A DNA stretch of 64,000 nt from Bradyrhizobium diazoefficiens (GTDB lineage: Bacteria > Pseudomonadota > Alphaproteobacteria > Rhizobiales > Xanthobacteraceae): NCBI RefSeq assembly GCF_016612535.1, contig NZ_JAENXS010000002.1, positions 2,790,001 through 2,854,000 of the forward strand, in the 5' to 3' direction. Both the position numbers and the translations under genes were made by a program. Numbering within the stretch: the stretch's first letter is position 1; every line of letters begins with the position of its first letter. The notes beneath the pieces were generated by a model. The model worked only from the letters and a program-made list of their open reading frames with translations. It did no database searches and was not told the origin of the DNA. This document shows positions 51,538-61,000 of this stretch, in pieces.

Positions 51538-52268
51538 ATTCCAGTTTTTCTCTCGCGCCCGACTTTCATGCCGTCGTGATCGGCGGCGCCGGCGACATCG
51601 GCGCCGCGATCAGCAACCAGTTCTGCGATCTCGACGCGGCGGTGACGGCAACAGGGGCCAATGATGCCGATCTCGCACGCACGCTGCTCAAGCCGCGCAC
51701 GAGCCTTTCGCTCGCGACGCTCGATGTCACCAATGACGAGGCCGTCACGTCCTTCGCCCGGAAGCACCAGCGCGTCGACGCCCTGGTCAACTGCGCCGGG
51801 ATCCTGGCGCGTGACAAGGAATTCGAGATCGAGACCTTCATGAAGGTGCTCGACGTCAATCTCACCGGCACGTTCCGGACCTGCATGGCATTCCACCCGC
51901 CGCTCGCGGAGGCGAAGGGTTCGATCGTCAACATCGCCTCGATGAACGCGACGTTGGCGCTGCCGCGAATTCCAGCCTATTGCGCCAGCAAGGGTGGCGT
52001 CGTGATGTTGACCAAGGCGCTCGCCTTGAAGTGGGCCGAAGACGGCATCCGCGTCAATGCGGTTGCGCCCGGCTACGTCGAAACCGCGATCAACGCCGCC
52101 GGCCGCAGCGATCTCGCGCATTATCAGCGCATCGCTGACCGCACCGCGTTCAAGCGCTGGGGCCAGCCGGAGGACATTGCCGGCGCCGTTGCCTTCCTCT
52201 GCATGCCGGCCTCGCGCTATGCGACCGGCACCGTTGTTGCGGTGGATGGCGGCTTCCTGGCGGGGTAG
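51534..52268 (+). CDS. Short-chain dehydrogenase/reductase of the carbohydrate locus
   Basis: A 244-residue classical SDR. The cofactor loop is [11 protein letters not shown] (an acidic DA follows), NCAGILARD, catalytic Ser in [14 protein letters not shown], and Tyr-Lys in [11 protein letters not shown]-like [13 protein letters not shown] and [13 protein letters not shown] complete it. It oxidises an alcohol group of a sugar or polyol. Its ATG overlaps the LacI stop, so both come from one message. The dehydrogenase may act together with the zinc enzyme of the divergent operon. Confidence 0.9.
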   Translation: MNSSFSLAPDFHAVVIGGAGDIGAAISNQFCDLDAAVTATGANDADLARTLLKPRTSLSLATLDVTNDEAVTSFARKHQRVDALVNCAGILARDKEFEIETFMKVLDVNLTGTFRTCMAFHPPLAEAKGSIVNIASMNATLALPRIPAYCASKGGVVMLTKALALKWAEDGIRVNAVAPGYVETAINAAGRSDLAHYQRIADRTAFKRWGQPEDIAGAVAFLCMPASRYATGTVVAVDGGFLAG

Positions 52269-52277
52269 CGGGCGGGC

Positions 52278-53714
52278 CTATACGCCCAAGGCTTTTCGAT
52301 TGAACGTTCGAAAAAAACGCAGTGACAGCGTTCGCAAATTCGCGACGTTCAGCAGCCAAGCTGCTGCGGTGTAAGCCAAGCCACCGGCAAGGCTCACCAC
52401 GATGAGCGCCACGAGGCCGGTGCCGTTGACCTGTGACCGGGCGACGAGGATCGCAGCCGCCATTGCCGCAGCCGACGCCGCAACGCCGGCGAGCCGGTTG
52501 ACATCAAACGGCACGGGATGAGCACGGTGCATCAGCACGAATGCGACGACGAAGCCGATCGCCTCGGTCGCGAGCGTCGCCAGCGCCGCGCCGTAGATGC
52601 CGTAGCCCGCGACCAGCACGAACATCAGCGCCACGCCGACGACCAGCGTGAGGAACGACTGCGCCGCCAGCATGAAGGGCCGCTCGGCGAGCTGGAAGCT
52701 GATCTGCACGTAGAATTGGTTGGCAATACCGAAGCAGCGAGCGAGCACGAGTGTCGGCAACAGCGCCGACACGCCGGCGCGGAAATCGATGCCGACGAGC
52801 GTGCCAGCGACCTGGTCGGCTGCGAGCGCAAGCCAAATCGCGACGGGCGCGACGACGACGAGCAGCAGTTCGAGGCTCTCGGTCAGTCGCTCCCGCGTCG
52901 CCTCGCTATTCTTCTCCGACAGCGAGCGGAACACGAGCGGCACGGTGGCGGCGGCCACGCTGGAGGCGATCATGACCATGAACTGGCGCGGCAGGTCGGC
53001 GGCAACGCCGAAAATGCCGGCGGCGTCCTTGCCGAGCAGCCAGGCGACGATGAGGCGGTCGCTGGTCGAGTAGAGCGCGACCGAAAGTCCGGCCAGCGTC
53101 AGCGGCAGGCCATAGCGCGCCAGCTGCATGAACTGACTGCGCTGGAAGTGCGCGATCTTCGTACGATCGCCGACGAGGTTGAGGACAATGCCGGTCAGCG
53201 ATCCCAGGCCGAACGCCGCGAGCAGGCCCATGCCGCCCCAGCCGAGCCAGATCCCAAGCAGCCCGAAGCCGACGCTCGACACGCTGCGCACGATCGAGAT
53301 CGCCGCGAACCGGTAAGGGCGCAGCTTGGCGCGCTCGAACTCCTGGCCGACGTCGACGGCATTCGACATGATTGCGACGAACATGCTGGCGAGCACCAGC
53401 CCGACACTGACGTCGCTGCGGAACAGGAAGACCAACGGCGTTGCCGCGCACATGGCGAGGACGGTCAGCACAAAGGCGACCATCGCCGTGCCACGAAAAT
53501 CAACCTCCGCCGACATCGCCTGATAACGCGACACCGACAGCTTGATCCAGGCGAAGAAGATCGCCCCCAAAATGCCGGCAATGCTGATGCCGACGACATA
53601 GACGCCATATTCCGCAGGCGTCAGCAGCCGCGTGTAGGCGGTGACCGCGAAAAAGCCCACCGCCGCAGGCAGGATGTAGGCGACGAGATAAATGGAGAAA
53701 TGGCGATTCAGCAT
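52278..53714 (-). CDS. Polysaccharide flippase / oligosaccharide exporter (MOP superfamily)
   Basis: A 478-residue integral membrane protein with 12-14 helices, from the polysaccharide transport (Wzx-like) branch. Marks are YLVAYILPAAVGFFAVTAY at the N terminus, RLLTPAEYGVYVVG and YSTSDRLIVAWLLGKDAAG. It flips lipid-linked oligosaccharides across the inner membrane during surface polysaccharide synthesis. It lies next to glycosyltransferase-like genes on either strand and ends 9 bases from the convergent SDR gene. Confidence 0.87.
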   Translation of the reverse strand: MLNRHFSIYLVAYILPAAVGFFAVTAYTRLLTPAEYGVYVVGISIAGILGAIFFAWIKLSVSRYQAMSAEVDFRGTAMVAFVLTVLAMCAATPLVFLFRSDVSVGLVLASMFVAIMSNAVDVGQEFERAKLRPYRFAAISIVRSVSSVGFGLLGIWLGWGGMGLLAAFGLGSLTGIVLNLVGDRTKIAHFQRSQFMQLARYGLPLTLAGLSVALYSTSDRLIVAWLLGKDAAGIFGVAADLPRQFMVMIASSVAAATVPLVFRSLSEKNSEATRERLTESLELLLVVVAPVAIWLALAADQVAGTLVGIDFRAGVSALLPTLVLARCFGIANQFYVQISFQLAERPFMLAAQSFLTLVVGVALMFVLVAGYGIYGAALATLATEAIGFVVAFVLMHRAHPVPFDVNRLAGVAASAAAMAAAILVARSQVNGTGLVALIVVSLAGGLAYTAAAWLLNVANLRTLSLRFFRTFNRKALGV

Positions 53715-53986
53715 GCGTGCACGGGACCGGGAGCCCTAAAATCGAGCGGCCGTTAATCAGTTGGACTTTGGCGTGACAATCGAAGGCTGGCGATCGGACT
53801 GCGCCGCAGCATCTCCCAAGATAGTCATTTAAGTCTGCAAATCGGCCGCCGAATGGGGCGGCTCCGCCGGTTTCGCGCGTTAGCGTTAAATTTGCCCTGT
53901 CCTTGAACCGGACGGCGCGATCACCGAAAAGAAACCATGTTTTCAGGACGTCGCCCGACGTCCTCCAATGCGTGGACGTGACTGAC

Positions 53987-55072
53987 ATGGACGTTGCCGA
54001 GCGTATGCGGGCGAACCCGGCCTCCCTGCCCGATGGCGGCGGCGATGCGGCGCTGGTTCCTGCGGCCCCCGGGGGCGGCGAGCGGATGACGCTCAACCTG
54101 TTCTTCGAGGAGCGGGACGACCGCTGGCTTCCGGGCGACCGCCACGTCCGGCCGCTGCTGCGGCGCATGCTGCTCGGCAAGTCCTGGATCAGCGGCCAGC
54201 GGCGCGTGTTCCTCAATCTCTGCGCCGGCCTCGACCGGGTCGGGATCCGCTATCGCGTCAACGATTACGGCCATATCCGCAAGCACCCCGACGAGCTCGC
54301 CTGCATCATCGGTCGTCCCTTCCTGCTGGACTGGTTCGCTTGGCAAAACCCGCTGCTGCTGGGGGTCGCCATGTACAATCATCCGGTGGATGCGCCTTTG
54401 CATCTGAAAGACCTGCACCGCAAGACCATCCTGGTGCCCTGCAACTGGTATGCGGAGATGTGCCGGCCGTACTGGCCGCATGTCGAAGTCTGGCCGGTCG
54501 GCATCGAAACCGATCTGTGGACGCCAGCGCCTGCCGAGCAGAAAAGCGTCGACGTGCTGCTCTACGACAAGGTCCATTGGGAGCGTGAGCGCTTTGATGC
54601 GGACCTGATCGAGCCGATCCGAAGGCATATCGAGGCAAGCGGCCGCACGGTTGAGCTGATCCGCTACGGCCATTACAGGGAAGACGACTACAAGGCCGCG
54701 CTGGCGCGTTGTCGCAGCATGGTGTTCCTCAGCGAGCACGAAAGCCAGGGCATCGCGTGTCTGCAGGCGCTGTCGAGCGGGGTTCCCATATTCGCCTGGG
54801 ATCGCGGCGGGCCGTGGCAGGATCCCGAGTACTTTCCGCACAAGGTCAGGTACGAGGGCGGCGTGTCCTCGGTGCCCTATTTCGACGCACGCTGCGGCAG
54901 CAGGTTCATCGATGCGACCGGCTTCATTGCCGGCTGGAGCGACTTCTGGTCGCACGTCAGCGCCGGCGACTTCGCACCTCGCGATTATGTGATGGAGAAC
55001 CTGACGCTCGAAAAGGGCGCGCTTCGCTATTACGGGATCGCTGAAGCGGTGATGCAGCGTCACGCGTGTTGA
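53987..55072 (+). CDS. Glycosyltransferase-like protein (GT-B fold, group-1-like C-terminal domain)
   Basis: About 361 residues. MTLNLFFEERDDRWLPGDRH and ISGQRRVFLNLCAGLDRVGI are N-terminal; the C-terminal nucleotide-sugar half shows IRYGHYREDDYKAALARCRS, FLSEHESQGIACLQALSSGV and FAWDRGGPWQD. ESQGIACLQA is the ExxG/A pattern of group-1 enzymes. The start is uncertain: ATG 53987, GTG 53972 and ATG 54086 are possible, and the conserved part begins near the last. It is divergent from the flippase gene and upstream of the GH10 enzyme gene. The donor sugar is unknown. Confidence 0.75.
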   Translation: MDVAERMRANPASLPDGGGDAALVPAAPGGGERMTLNLFFEERDDRWLPGDRHVRPLLRRMLLGKSWISGQRRVFLNLCAGLDRVGIRYRVNDYGHIRKHPDELACIIGRPFLLDWFAWQNPLLLGVAMYNHPVDAPLHLKDLHRKTILVPCNWYAEMCRPYWPHVEVWPVGIETDLWTPAPAEQKSVDVLLYDKVHWERERFDADLIEPIRRHIEASGRTVELIRYGHYREDDYKAALARCRSMVFLSEHESQGIACLQALSSGVPIFAWDRGGPWQDPEYFPHKVRYEGGVSSVPYFDARCGSRFIDATGFIAGWSDFWSHVSAGDFAPRDYVMENLTLEKGALRYYGIAEAVMQRHAC

Positions 55073-55177
55073 CGCGCGGCCCGTCCGGGCAAAAGTTAAC
55101 CCAACAAAGGGAATCCCAGGCGTCGCGAGGCTCCGCTTGGTAGATTGGCGCGTTGGTTCCGGAAGGACTACCGCCAC

Positions 55178-56245
55178 GTGACCAAGCTCGACAGACGTGA
55201 ATTCCTCCTCGGCAGCGCCGCAACGCTCGCGGCGGGCGCGTCGGCGTCAGCACTTCCGGTGTCGAAACTTGCGCAGCGCCGTCCAGGCTATGGCGCCGCC
55301 GCCACACTCTGGGACCTGCAAGCCGACCCGCGACTCGGCGAGGCCATTAGCACCTATTGCACCCAGGTCGTGCCGGTGCTCGAGCTGAAATGGCCGATGC
55401 TGCGACCGGACGCGCACACCTTTGCCTTCGAGCGCGCCGACGCCATCTACGATTTCGCCCAACAGAACGATCTGTCCATGCGCGGCCACGCCCTCGCCTG
55501 GTATCACGACATTCCGGACTGGACCAAGCAGATCAAGGATTCGAAGGGCGTCGAGCGCGCCTATGTCGATCACATCGGCACCGTCGTCTCCTATTACAAG
55601 GACAAGCTGACCTCGTGGGACGTCGTCAACGAACCCATCCCGGACAATCCGAAGAGCGTTAGAGACCGGCGCGACACGTTCTGGACGCAGCATCTGGGTG
55701 ATCGCTGGATTCCGCTCGCCTACCGCACGGCGGCGGCAGCCGATCCCTACGTCAAGCTCGCGATCAACGAATACGACATCGAGTCGGCCAAGGACTCGTT
55801 CATCGCCAAGCGCGCCGCCTACCGCAACCTCATCATGAATCTGCTCGACCAGGGCGTACCTCTGCACGCGGTCGGACTGCAATCGCATCTGCATGCCGAG
55901 CTCGAGATCGACACCCATGGGGTCGCCGAGTTCGTCACCGAGCTGCGGTCGTGGGGCCTCGAGGTCTACGTTACCGAGCTCGACGTCGACGATCAGAAGC
56001 TGACCGGAAGTCCTTCGGAACGCGATGCCATCGTCGCCAAGCGTGTCGACGACCTCCTGACGGCGATTGCGACCAGCGGGCCGGTGCGCTCGATCCTGAC
56101 CTGGGGCATCTCCGATCGATACAGCTGGATCAACGGCACCTTTGCCCGCAAGGACAAGCAGCCGAACCGTCCCCTGCCGCTCGACGGCGAGTTCAAGCCC
56201 AAGGCGTTCATGGACGTGATCAGCAAGTTCACCAAGAACGTCTAG
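55178..56245 (+). CDS. Tat-exported GH10 endo-1,4-beta-xylanase-like glycosidase
   Basis: A 355-residue protein with a twin-arginine signal (KLDRREFLLGSAATLAAG) and a glycoside hydrolase family 10 barrel. The catalytic acid/base Glu is in SWDVVNEPIPD (about residue 160) and the nucleophile Glu in VYVTELDVDD (about 270); RGHALAWYHDIPDW is the family's substrate loop. GTG 55178 follows GGAAGGA by ten bases and gives a normal Tat peptide; a TTG at 55145 is also possible. It lies in a polysaccharide gene group, so an exopolysaccharide- or capsule-modifying role is at least as likely as plant xylan breakdown. Confidence 0.88.
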   Translation: MTKLDRREFLLGSAATLAAGASASALPVSKLAQRRPGYGAAATLWDLQADPRLGEAISTYCTQVVPVLELKWPMLRPDAHTFAFERADAIYDFAQQNDLSMRGHALAWYHDIPDWTKQIKDSKGVERAYVDHIGTVVSYYKDKLTSWDVVNEPIPDNPKSVRDRRDTFWTQHLGDRWIPLAYRTAAAADPYVKLAINEYDIESAKDSFIAKRAAYRNLIMNLLDQGVPLHAVGLQSHLHAELEIDTHGVAEFVTELRSWGLEVYVTELDVDDQKLTGSPSERDAIVAKRVDDLLTAIATSGPVRSILTWGISDRYSWINGTFARKDKQPNRPLPLDGEFKPKAFMDVISKFTKNV

Positions 56246-56253
56246 CGCATCTT

Positions 56254-57204
56254 CTAACGCGTTTTGGGCGTCTCGAATGCGGTCGTGTCACCCATGTGGT
56301 CGGGAGACAGGCTCGGACCGCGCCGGTGGCGCGAATTCAGGCGGAAGACGTCGCGGATGTCGTCGATCGAAGTCGACGAATAAGACTGGATGCAGAGCGC
56401 GACCTGGTCGGGCGATGCGGTAGACATCAGCGCTTCAATCGCCTCGCGATCGAGACGGGTATCGTCCCAGTGCGAGACGGCGATGCTGTCCTCGGTGACC
56501 CGATGTCGCGCCAGATGTTCCGGCGAGTTCGCGACGAAGTTTCCGTAAAGCAGATACTCGGAGAACTTCTTCTTCCGGCAAAGCGCCAGGGCCCAGCTCA
56601 GGCCCGTCGCCGACTTGATGGCGTCGGTCATCGCACGCGCGGTGTCCTTGTCCCAAACCAGTGCGTTGCCGACATAGTCGTCCGCCGGGAACGAGCGTTC
56701 CTTGATGCCGAGAAGCTGATCGATGGTGCGGAGCCACAGCACATGCAGGGGATGGTCGGCGTCGATGCCCTTGCGCGTGACGAACATCGGCGTCTTCTCG
56801 GCACCGGCATATTGGCCGATGTCGAATTCGCGGAAGAACAGATTGTCCGAATCCAGAATGCAGACGCGCTGCTCCGGTGCGTTGAGGACGCCGGCGATCT
56901 TGAGGATCTGCTGAACGTGCCAGCCATGGACAGGCGACGACAGCAACGACAGCCAGACACGCCGGCTGCTGATGAACTGGAGCGCCGGCGGCAGCGCCCA
57001 TAGCCATTTCGGCAGGTCACGCGAGGCCGGAACGATGACGCGCTTGTCGGACGCGAACCGCTCGAACAGCGGCACGTCCTCGTCATTAACGAGAACATAA
57101 TGCCGCGTGTAACCCGTCAACCAAGTGTCGATGCTCTCGCTGAGCAGCGAGAAGCGCTCGATATCCTTGGCATAGCTGGCGGTCAGCAGGGCAACGGAAT
57201 GCAT
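56254..57204 (-). CDS. DUF6492-family glycosyltransferase-like protein
   Basis: A 316-residue soluble protein with an N terminus typical of GT-A-like proteins (SVALLTASYAKDIERFSLLS) and a putative metal-binding DSD in VCILDSDNLFFREFD. I recognise the family as DUF6492, found in polysaccharide clusters, without a defined donor or acceptor. It converges with the GH10 gene 8 bases away. The C-terminal tail after residue 290 is charged and low in conservation. Confidence 0.65.
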   Translation of the reverse strand: MHSVALLTASYAKDIERFSLLSESIDTWLTGYTRHYVLVNDEDVPLFERFASDKRVIVPASRDLPKWLWALPPALQFISSRRVWLSLLSSPVHGWHVQQILKIAGVLNAPEQRVCILDSDNLFFREFDIGQYAGAEKTPMFVTRKGIDADHPLHVLWLRTIDQLLGIKERSFPADDYVGNALVWDKDTARAMTDAIKSATGLSWALALCRKKKFSEYLLYGNFVANSPEHLARHRVTEDSIAVSHWDDTRLDREAIEALMSTASPDQVALCIQSYSSTSIDDIRDVFRLNSRHRRGPSLSPDHMGDTTAFETPKTR

Positions 57205-57299
57205 GATGCGTGCTCAAATGGCCATCGAATCCCACTCATACAAGCGACGGGAGGCCTTGGAAACTTCGAATCGCAATCAAGGTAAAATGAAACGAATCG

Positions 57300-58094
57300 T
57301 TAGCCATCCGACGGCAGGCCCTGCGCGATGCCGCGAAAGCGTAGCGGCGCCAGCGACGATGCTCGCTGCCACCAATCAGCGACGCGATCATCGAGCGCAG
57401 TCACTCCGCGGCCCTGGCCGGGGAATATCCGGATCTGCTGCACCGCTTCGGCCTCGAATCCCTTGCCCTTGCGCGTGATCCTGAGGACGGCACCTTCGCG
57501 ATCCCGCTGCGTCAGCGGCACCAGGAGGCGGCCGCGCGGGCGGAGCGACTGAAGCCACATCGGATGCGGATGAGAGAAGCCGGCGTGCACGATGATGACA
57601 TCGGCCGGGCCACCGACCTCCGCGCATCCGTCGCCGTTGATGACCTCGACATTCCGATAGGCGCGAAGATAGGCCGCGGCGCGCGCCGCGAGCCGTTCGT
57701 CGCATTCGATGGCGTGCACCCGACCCTTCGGGCCGACGATCTCTGACAGGATCGCCGAGAAATAGCCGAGCCCGCAACCGATCTGGACCACGCGGTCCTT
57801 CTCCTCGACGTCGAGCACATCGATGAAATGCGCCCACAGGCTCGGCAGTCCAGTGTCGAGCTTGCGGCGTGCGTCGATGGCGACCAGCACATCGTCGTAG
57901 AGATGCACCGGGTCGGCGTCGGGTGTCAGCCGGTAGCTGCGCGCCGCCTCGCTCTTGATCCGCCAGGGCCCTTTCGCCAGAAAACCTTCGCGCGGAACCG
58001 CCGCCAGGGCTGTGAGCAGGCGCTGCGAGGCAATCCGTTCGCGCTTGGCAATCAGCTCGACGTAGCGCGCACGCGCGCCGGACAGATCGCTCAT
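57300..58094 (-). CDS. Protein-L-isoaspartate O-methyltransferase-like protein
   Basis: A 264-residue PCMT-family methyltransferase. SQRLLTALAAVPREGFLAKG at the N terminus, motif I VVQIGCGLGYFSAILSEI, GRVHAIECDERL and LRPRGRLLVPL match the family. True PCMT repairs isoaspartyl residues; the variant NGDGCAEVGGPADVI lacks part of the canonical substrate motif, so the substrate may differ. Its ATG overlaps the stop of the large cyclase gene by four bases, so the two are co-translated. The 95-base gap to the DUF6492 gene holds no terminator I can identify. Confidence 0.82.
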   Translation of the reverse strand: MSDLSGARARYVELIAKRERIASQRLLTALAAVPREGFLAKGPWRIKSEAARSYRLTPDADPVHLYDDVLVAIDARRKLDTGLPSLWAHFIDVLDVEEKDRVVQIGCGLGYFSAILSEIVGPKGRVHAIECDERLAARAAAYLRAYRNVEVINGDGCAEVGGPADVIIVHAGFSHPHPMWLQSLRPRGRLLVPLTQRDREGAVLRITRKGKGFEAEAVQQIRIFPGQGRGVTALDDRVADWWQRASSLAPLRFRGIAQGLPSDG

Positions 58095-61000
58095 TTCGCC
58101 GGATCGCCCTGCAGACGAACGGGTGCGTCGCCACCGAGTTCGCGCACCAGCTGCATGGCTTGCTTCAGGTCCGGCGTCAGGAAACCCTCGTTGAATTTGC
58201 CAACGATCGGCAGGAGCAGAAGGCTTGCATGTTCGCGCTTGCCGGCTTCATGCGAGAGCCGCGCGAGGCTGACGGCGGTTCTGAGCTCCCAGGACAGCGC
58301 GCCCTGCTTGCGCGCGGTCTCGAGCGACAGATCGAACAGATCCTCCGCCTCCTGCAACGAGGCTGGATTGCCGTCCGACAACGTGATCTCGCCTTGCAGG
58401 CGATAGACCTCGGCGAGATAGGAGTGATCGCCGGTCCGTCTTGCGGTCGCAAGCGCGCCGTCCAGCGCGCGCAAGGCGGCATCGCGCATACCGACCTTGG
58501 CATAGGCCTCCGCGAGCAGGCAGCGGAACCAGCAGCCAGCGAGCCAGGAATCCATCGCCTCGTATTCGTCGAGGCCGAACCGCATCTGGCTGATGCCTTC
58601 GTCGGCCTCGCCGAGCTGGGCCAGCGCCCAGCCACGCAGGATCGCGGCCTGCTGCTTCCAGTGCAGGAAATTGTGCTCGGTGGCGATGATCATGGCGCGG
58701 TTGGCGTGATCGCGCGTACCCTCGATATCGCGCAAATGCTGGCAGAGATAGGCGCCGAACACCAGTGCGAAGGCGAGCGAGAAAGGATGACGGATCTTCT
58801 CCGCCAGCAGGATCGCCTGCTCGCTGTGCTGGCGCGCGGCGTCGGGCTGGCCGAGGAACCACAGGAGATAGCCGAGATAGGACAGCGAGACGACACCGGG
58901 ATCGGTGCCGTGACGCTCCATCAGGTCGGAGTGCAGGTCCGGGCTGTAGAGATTGATGCAGCGGTGCAGATGATGCTGCGCGGCGGCGAAGCGCCCGCGA
59001 TAGAGCATGGTCATCGCGATCGAGCGGTGCGCCTCGATCAGATAGCCGGTCTGCTGCGCCGGCTGCGTCCCCTCATTCAGCCGCTCGCGCTTGGCGAATT
59101 TCAGCAACTCGACGCTGAGGTCGTGTGCGCGGGTGAGATCGGCGCGGATGAAATGGCACACCCAGAGCCCGCGTGTGGCGGCAAAGGCCTTTTCGTCGTC
59201 GTCGAGCTGCTGGCCGAGCTCGAGCGCACGGATGTAGTTCTCCTCGACCTCCTGCACCGCGTAGCCCTTGGCGGCGATCAGCGCAATGCCGAGCGCAATT
59301 CGCAGCTCGAGCTCCATTTCGTCGGCGCCCTGCATGCGCGCATTGGCCTGCACGACGCTCAAGCCGCGGCGCAGATGACCGATCGCCTCGAGATTGGCGC
59401 CGCTCTTGGCCGCCTGCTTGCCGGCCTTGAGCCAGAAGCTCGCCGCGCCCTCGCTCTGGCCGGACTCGGTCAGATGGTGGGCGAGCAGCTCCGGCTCGCG
59501 CTCGGTCTTCTCCGGATACATCTCGGCCAGCACCTGGGCGATGCTGGCGTGCAGCTTGCGCCGCTCGCTGTGCAACAGGCTCGCATGAGCCGCGTTCTGG
59601 ATCATCACGTGCTTGAAGGAGTAGAGCGCATCGGGCGGATGACCACGGCGCATAATCAGCCCGGCCTCCTCGAGATGCGTGAGCGCCGCCTCGATCTGCT
59701 CCGCCGGCGTGTTGGCGACCGCTTGCAGCGTCTCGTAGGAGAACTCGCGGCCGATCGTGGCGCCGATCTGGGCGATCCGCTTGAACGGCCCCATCCGGTC
59801 CAGACGCGCCATCAGCGAGTCCGTCAACGTCGCCGGGATCGCCAGCTGCCGCCACGGGCCCGACAGCACGTAGCGCCCGTGCCGTTCGGTCAGGAGGTTG
59901 GATTCGAGAACCGTCTTGGTCAGCTCTTCCAGGAACAGCGGCACGCCGTCGGTCTTGACGATGATCTCCTCGACGATCTCCTTGGGAAGCTCACGCCCCG
60001 CGACGCGCTCGACCAGCGTCGCGCGCAACGGCCGGCTGAGCCGGTTCAGCACCAGCGTCGTGATGTGCGAATGCGCGTTCCAGCTCGGCTGGAATTCGGA
60101 GCGCGCGGTGATGATGGCCAGGATCGGCCGGTTCTGCGCCCGGTCGACCAGGAGGTCGATCACCTCGCGGGAGGTTGGGTCGATCCAGTGCAGATCCTCG
60201 AAAGCCATCACCAGCGGCATCTCGTGCGCGAGGCCCAGGAGGTGGTTGACCAGCGCCGCGACGGTCGCGTCCTTCTGCTGCTGCGGCGACAAATCGAGCG
60301 GTGGATAGCGCTCGCAGGTCGGGATCGACAGCAGCGCGGCAAACAGCGGTGCGACCTGCTCGATGTCGCCATGGGCGGTGGCAATCGCATTCTCCAGGCT
60401 CGCCAGCGACAGCGCGGACGCATCCTCGCGATCGAGGCCGAGGGAGAATTTGAGCTGCTCGACGAACGGATAGAAAGCGGTGGAGGTGTAATAAGGCGAG
60501 CACTGGAACGAGACCTGTCCGTGGCGGTCGCCTGCGATCCGCTCAAAGATCTCCTGGATGATGCGCGACTTACCGATGCCGGGCTCGCCGAACTTGACGA
60601 CGACTTGGCCGTCGCCCTCCTTGACCTGCTGCCAGCGGCCCATCAGCAGCGCGATTTCCTCCTCGCGGTTGACGAGCGGGGTCAGCCGCGTGCCCATGGC
60701 GGCCGCAAAGCGGGTCTCCACCCGCGTGGCGCGCACGACGTGCCAGGCCTGGGTCTTCTCCGAGATCCCCTTCAGCGCATGAGCGCCGAGATTGCGGTAA
60801 TCGAACTTCCCCTTCAGCAATGACTGCGTCGAAGAGGAGATCACGACGCCGTTGGGCGGCGCCAGCGCCTGTAGGCGCGCGGCCAGATTGACGGTCTCGC
60901 CGACCGCGGAATCGCGCTCTTCGGTGCCCTGGCCGACGAGGTCGCCGACCACGACAAGGCCGGTCGCGATGCCGATGCGGACGGCCGGCGCGTGACTGAG

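Noticed and set aside
58160..60823. 887-codon open frame opposite the large cyclase gene, and similar long ones opposite moeA (2707-3921) and the flippase gene
   Set aside because: They are produced by the codon bias of GC-rich genes on the other strand; none shows protein motifs.
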